A DNA stretch of 19,273 bases, taken from positions 1-19,273 of the forward strand of contig JAIPHI010000028.1 in assembly GCA_021735285.1 (NCBI GenBank). Reading direction: 5' to 3'. Of this stretch, positions 17,129-19,273 are shown piece by piece (the stretch's first letter is position 1; every line of letters begins with the position of its first letter). The stretch comes from Fidelibacterota bacterium (GTDB lineage: Bacteria > Fidelibacterota > UBA2242 > JAFGTP01). Under the pieces are notes generated by a model. The model was not told the DNA's origin. It saw only the letters and a list, made by a program, of their open reading frames with translations, and did no database searches. Both the position numbers and the translations under genes were made by a program.

Positions 17129-17222
17129 TTTTTTATTAGTAATTCTTCTTTTGATTTCATATTAATTCAACAGACTTGCTAGTTTTTTATTCGCTAATTG
17201 GTTTAAATTGTGAGAAAATACA

Positions 17223-19273
17223 ATGCGTAAAAAAAATATACTCATTTTAATATTTTTTATTCTAATGTTTGTTCATTTATATAGTATTGACGCCCCGATA
17301 GATTTAGTTAATCCCTTGATTGGTACAGGCGGCCATGGACACACTTTTCCCGGAGCTACGTTACCATTTGGAATGGTTCAGTTGAGCCCGGATACGGATA
17401 CTGAGGGGTGGGATTGGTGCTCAGGTTACCATTATTCAGATAGTTCCATCATGGGCTTTAGTCATACCCATCTAAGTGGTACAGGTGCCAGTGATTATGG
17501 TGATATTTTGGTAATGCCAACTACCGGTAGGGTAAAATTGAAACCGGGAAGCAAAGATAATCCTGAAAAAGGCTATCGATCACGATTCAGTCATAAAAAA
17601 GAATCTGCTACTCCGGGTTTCTACTCTGTATATCTGGAAGATTATGATATCGATGTAGAGCTAACTGTCACTAAACGAGCTGGTTTCCACAAATACAATT
17701 TTCCAAATACAGATAGGGCTAATATTATTTTTGATCTTCAGCACGGAATTCACGATAGAACTAAAGAAGCGTATGTAAAGCTTGTCAATGATCAAGAGAT
17801 TGAGGGGTATAGACGCTCCACTGGATGGGCCAAAGACCATTGTGTTTATTTTATCGCTAAATTTTCACAAAAGTTTGAACAATATGGTATTGAAGAAAAT
17901 GAAAAATTAAGAACCAACAAAAAAAGTGCTAAAGGAAGAAATATAAAAACTTTTTTCCGATTTACAACCCGGAAAAATTCACCTGTCTTAGTAAAAGTTG
18001 GAATTTCTCATACAAGTATCGAAGGGGCTCGCAAAAATTTAGATACTGAAATACCTGCTTGGAATTTTGAGAAAATTAGGAAAAATGCAAAAAATAATTG
18101 GACAAAGGCATTAAATAAGATCGATGTTAAGGGAGGGATTGGCGAGTCAAGAGAAGTCTTTTACACTGCTTTTTATCATACTATGATAGCTCCCAACACT
18201 TTTATGGATGTTGATAGCCAATATATCAGGATGGATGATAAAATTCACAAAGCAGAGGGCTTTACAAATTACACTGTATTCTCCCTCTGGGATACTTTTA
18301 GAGCTCTCCATCCTCTTTTAAATATACTTAAGCCGAATAAAAGTAGGGATATGATCAAAACTATGCTGAAAAAGTATGAGCATAGCGGACTATTACCTGT
18401 TTGGGAGCTGGCTGCCAATGAAACGAACTGTATGATTGGATACCATTCTATTCCTGTCATAACCGATGCTTATATTAAAGGGATCAAGGATTTTGATATT
18501 GATAGAGCGTATAAAGCAATGAAGACTAGCGCAATGCAGAATGATTTTGGAATAAAGCCATATAGGGAATATGGTTATATACCTGCTAATCTCGAACATG
18601 AATCAGTGTCAAAGACTCTGGAATATGCTTATGATGATTGGTGTATAGCTCAAATGGCTAAAAAGATGGGGAAGCAGGAGGATTATCAATATTTCATTAA
18701 GAGAGCCCAATATTATAAGAATCTGTTTGATAATCAAACCGGTTTCATGAGACCCAAAAAGCGGGGTAAATGGAGTGAACCTTTTAATCCTAATGCTGTT
18801 AGTGGTGATTATACAGAAGCTAATGCCTGGCAATATAGTTTTTTTGCTCCCCAGGATGTAAGTGGGATGCTCGAGCTTTACGGTGGGAAGAAAAAATTTT
18901 GCAAAAAACTAGATGATTTGTTTTCTACAAGTAAGCAACTGACAGGTAAAAAACAGCCTGATATTAGTGGCTTAATTGGACAATATGCTCATGGCAATGA
19001 ACCCAGCCATCACATGGCTTATCTCTATTCCTATGCTGATCAGGAATGGAAAACACAAGCGATGTTAAGAAGAATAATGACTAATTTTTATACTAATGAG
19101 CCTGAGGGCCTGGCCGGCAATGAAGATTGTGGTCAGATGTCAGCCTGGTATATATTTAGTTCCATGGGATTTTATCCTGTTTGTCCCGGAAGTGATTACT
19201 ATGTCTTAGGAACACCTCTATTTAAGGAAGCAGAAATTCATCTGAAGAATGGCAGATCAATTAATATTACTGC
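17223..19273 (+). CDS. GH92 family alpha-mannosidase, 3' end cut by window
   Basis: The frame is open from the ATG at 17223 to the window edge (683 codons, no stop). A signal peptide (1-~22) is followed at residue 29 by VNPLIGTGGHGHTFPGATLP, FGMVQLSPDT, CSGYHYSD and GFSHTHLSGTG, the classic GH92 N-terminal block. The (alpha/alpha)6 catalytic part has SLWDTFRALHPL, NETNCMIGYHS (Glu400, the position I recall as the family's general acid), a YGYIPANLEHESVSKTLEYA block, GNEPSHHMAYLY and GNEDCGQMSAWYIFSSMGFYP (Asp635, in the motif holding the proposed base). GH92 enzymes are calcium-dependent inverting exo-mannosidases acting on alpha-mannosides of N-glycans or yeast mannan. The usual length is ~740-780 aa, so roughly 60-100 residues are missing. 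The ribosome site is weak (GTGAG at 17212-17216). Export to the periplasm or beyond is expected. Linkage specificity is not determinable here. Confidence 0.95.
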   Translation, partial: MRKKNILILIFFILMFVHLYSIDAPIDLVNPLIGTGGHGHTFPGATLPFGMVQLSPDTDTEGWDWCSGYHYSDSSIMGFSHTHLSGTGASDYGDILVMPTTGRVKLKPGSKDNPEKGYRSRFSHKKESATPGFYSVYLEDYDIDVELTVTKRAGFHKYNFPNTDRANIIFDLQHGIHDRTKEAYVKLVNDQEIEGYRRSTGWAKDHCVYFIAKFSQKFEQYGIEENEKLRTNKKSAKGRNIKTFFRFTTRKNSPVLVKVGISHTSIEGARKNLDTEIPAWNFEKIRKNAKNNWTKALNKIDVKGGIGESREVFYTAFYHTMIAPNTFMDVDSQYIRMDDKIHKAEGFTNYTVFSLWDTFRALHPLLNILKPNKSRDMIKTMLKKYEHSGLLPVWELAANETNCMIGYHSIPVITDAYIKGIKDFDIDRAYKAMKTSAMQNDFGIKPYREYGYIPANLEHESVSKTLEYAYDDWCIAQMAKKMGKQEDYQYFIKRAQYYKNLFDNQTGFMRPKKRGKWSEPFNPNAVSGDYTEANAWQYSFFAPQDVSGMLELYGGKKKFCKKLDDLFSTSKQLTGKKQPDISGLIGQYAHGNEPSHHMAYLYSYADQEWKTQAMLRRIMTNFYTNEPEGLAGNEDCGQMSAWYIFSSMGFYPVCPGSDYYVLGTPLFKEAEIHLKNGRSINIT

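Noticed and set aside
17129..17222. Promoter TTTG (17150-17153) with TAGTTTTT (17172-17179) before GH92
   Set aside because: The spacing is 18 nt and the -7 box lacks the final G; in such AT-rich DNA the match is too weak to call.
1..19273. CRISPR arrays, tRNA genes, insertion sequences, phage genes
   Set aside because: No regularly spaced repeats, cloverleaf-like segments, transposase or integrase coding sequence, or terminal inverted repeats were seen on either strand.

Overview
The window reads as AT-rich accessory DNA from a Gram-negative bacterium of the FCB group (Fibrobacterota-Chlorobiota-Bacteroidota and relatives). The evidence is a C-terminal type IX secretion (T9SS) sorting domain with the NYPNPFNPTTKIS signature, a TonB-dependent receptor with an N-terminal carboxypeptidase-regulatory-like domain, a PorV/PorQ-type barrel, and large secreted proteins ending in a PNPY-type sorting domain. 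Good Shine-Dalgarno sequences precede five of the eight genes, which is unusual for Bacteroidota proper. Together with the NPFNP motif this suggests a lineage such as Calditrichota, Ignavibacteriota, Marinimicrobia, Cloacimonadota or KSB1. The sequence alone does not let me choose among them. All genes are on the + strand.

Layout. (1) Positions 1-608 hold the 3' end of a secreted protein with a sialidase-type Asp-box and a T9SS sorting domain, closed by a strong hairpin at 624-665. (2) Positions 818-4189 hold a lipoprotein with a degenerate SurA/parvulin-like architecture and a sodium:solute symporter, probably co-transcribed. (3) Positions 4346-15525 form a tight four-gene operon with gaps of 28, 20 and 11 nt: a TonB-dependent receptor, a PorV/PorQ-like barrel, and two giant paralogous secreted proteins of 1170 and 1226 aa with Asp-rich calcium-type motifs, a fibronectin-III-like domain and a C-terminal sorting domain. 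It ends at a probable intrinsic terminator (15552-15592). (4) Positions 15617-17128 hold a second SurA/parvulin-like lipoprotein. (5) From 17223 to the window end runs a GH92 alpha-mannosidase, truncated by the window edge.

How the parts may work together (inference). The four-gene operon resembles a SusCD-like outer-membrane uptake or display unit in which SusD is replaced by two very large T9SS-type surface proteins and a dedicated PorV-like barrel. The two lipoproteins could be chaperones for these barrels and giant proteins. GH92, the Asp-box protein and the symporter fit scavenging of glycoprotein or mannan sugars, but nothing in the sequence fixes the substrate. I saw no tRNA, rRNA, CRISPR array, insertion sequence or phage gene.
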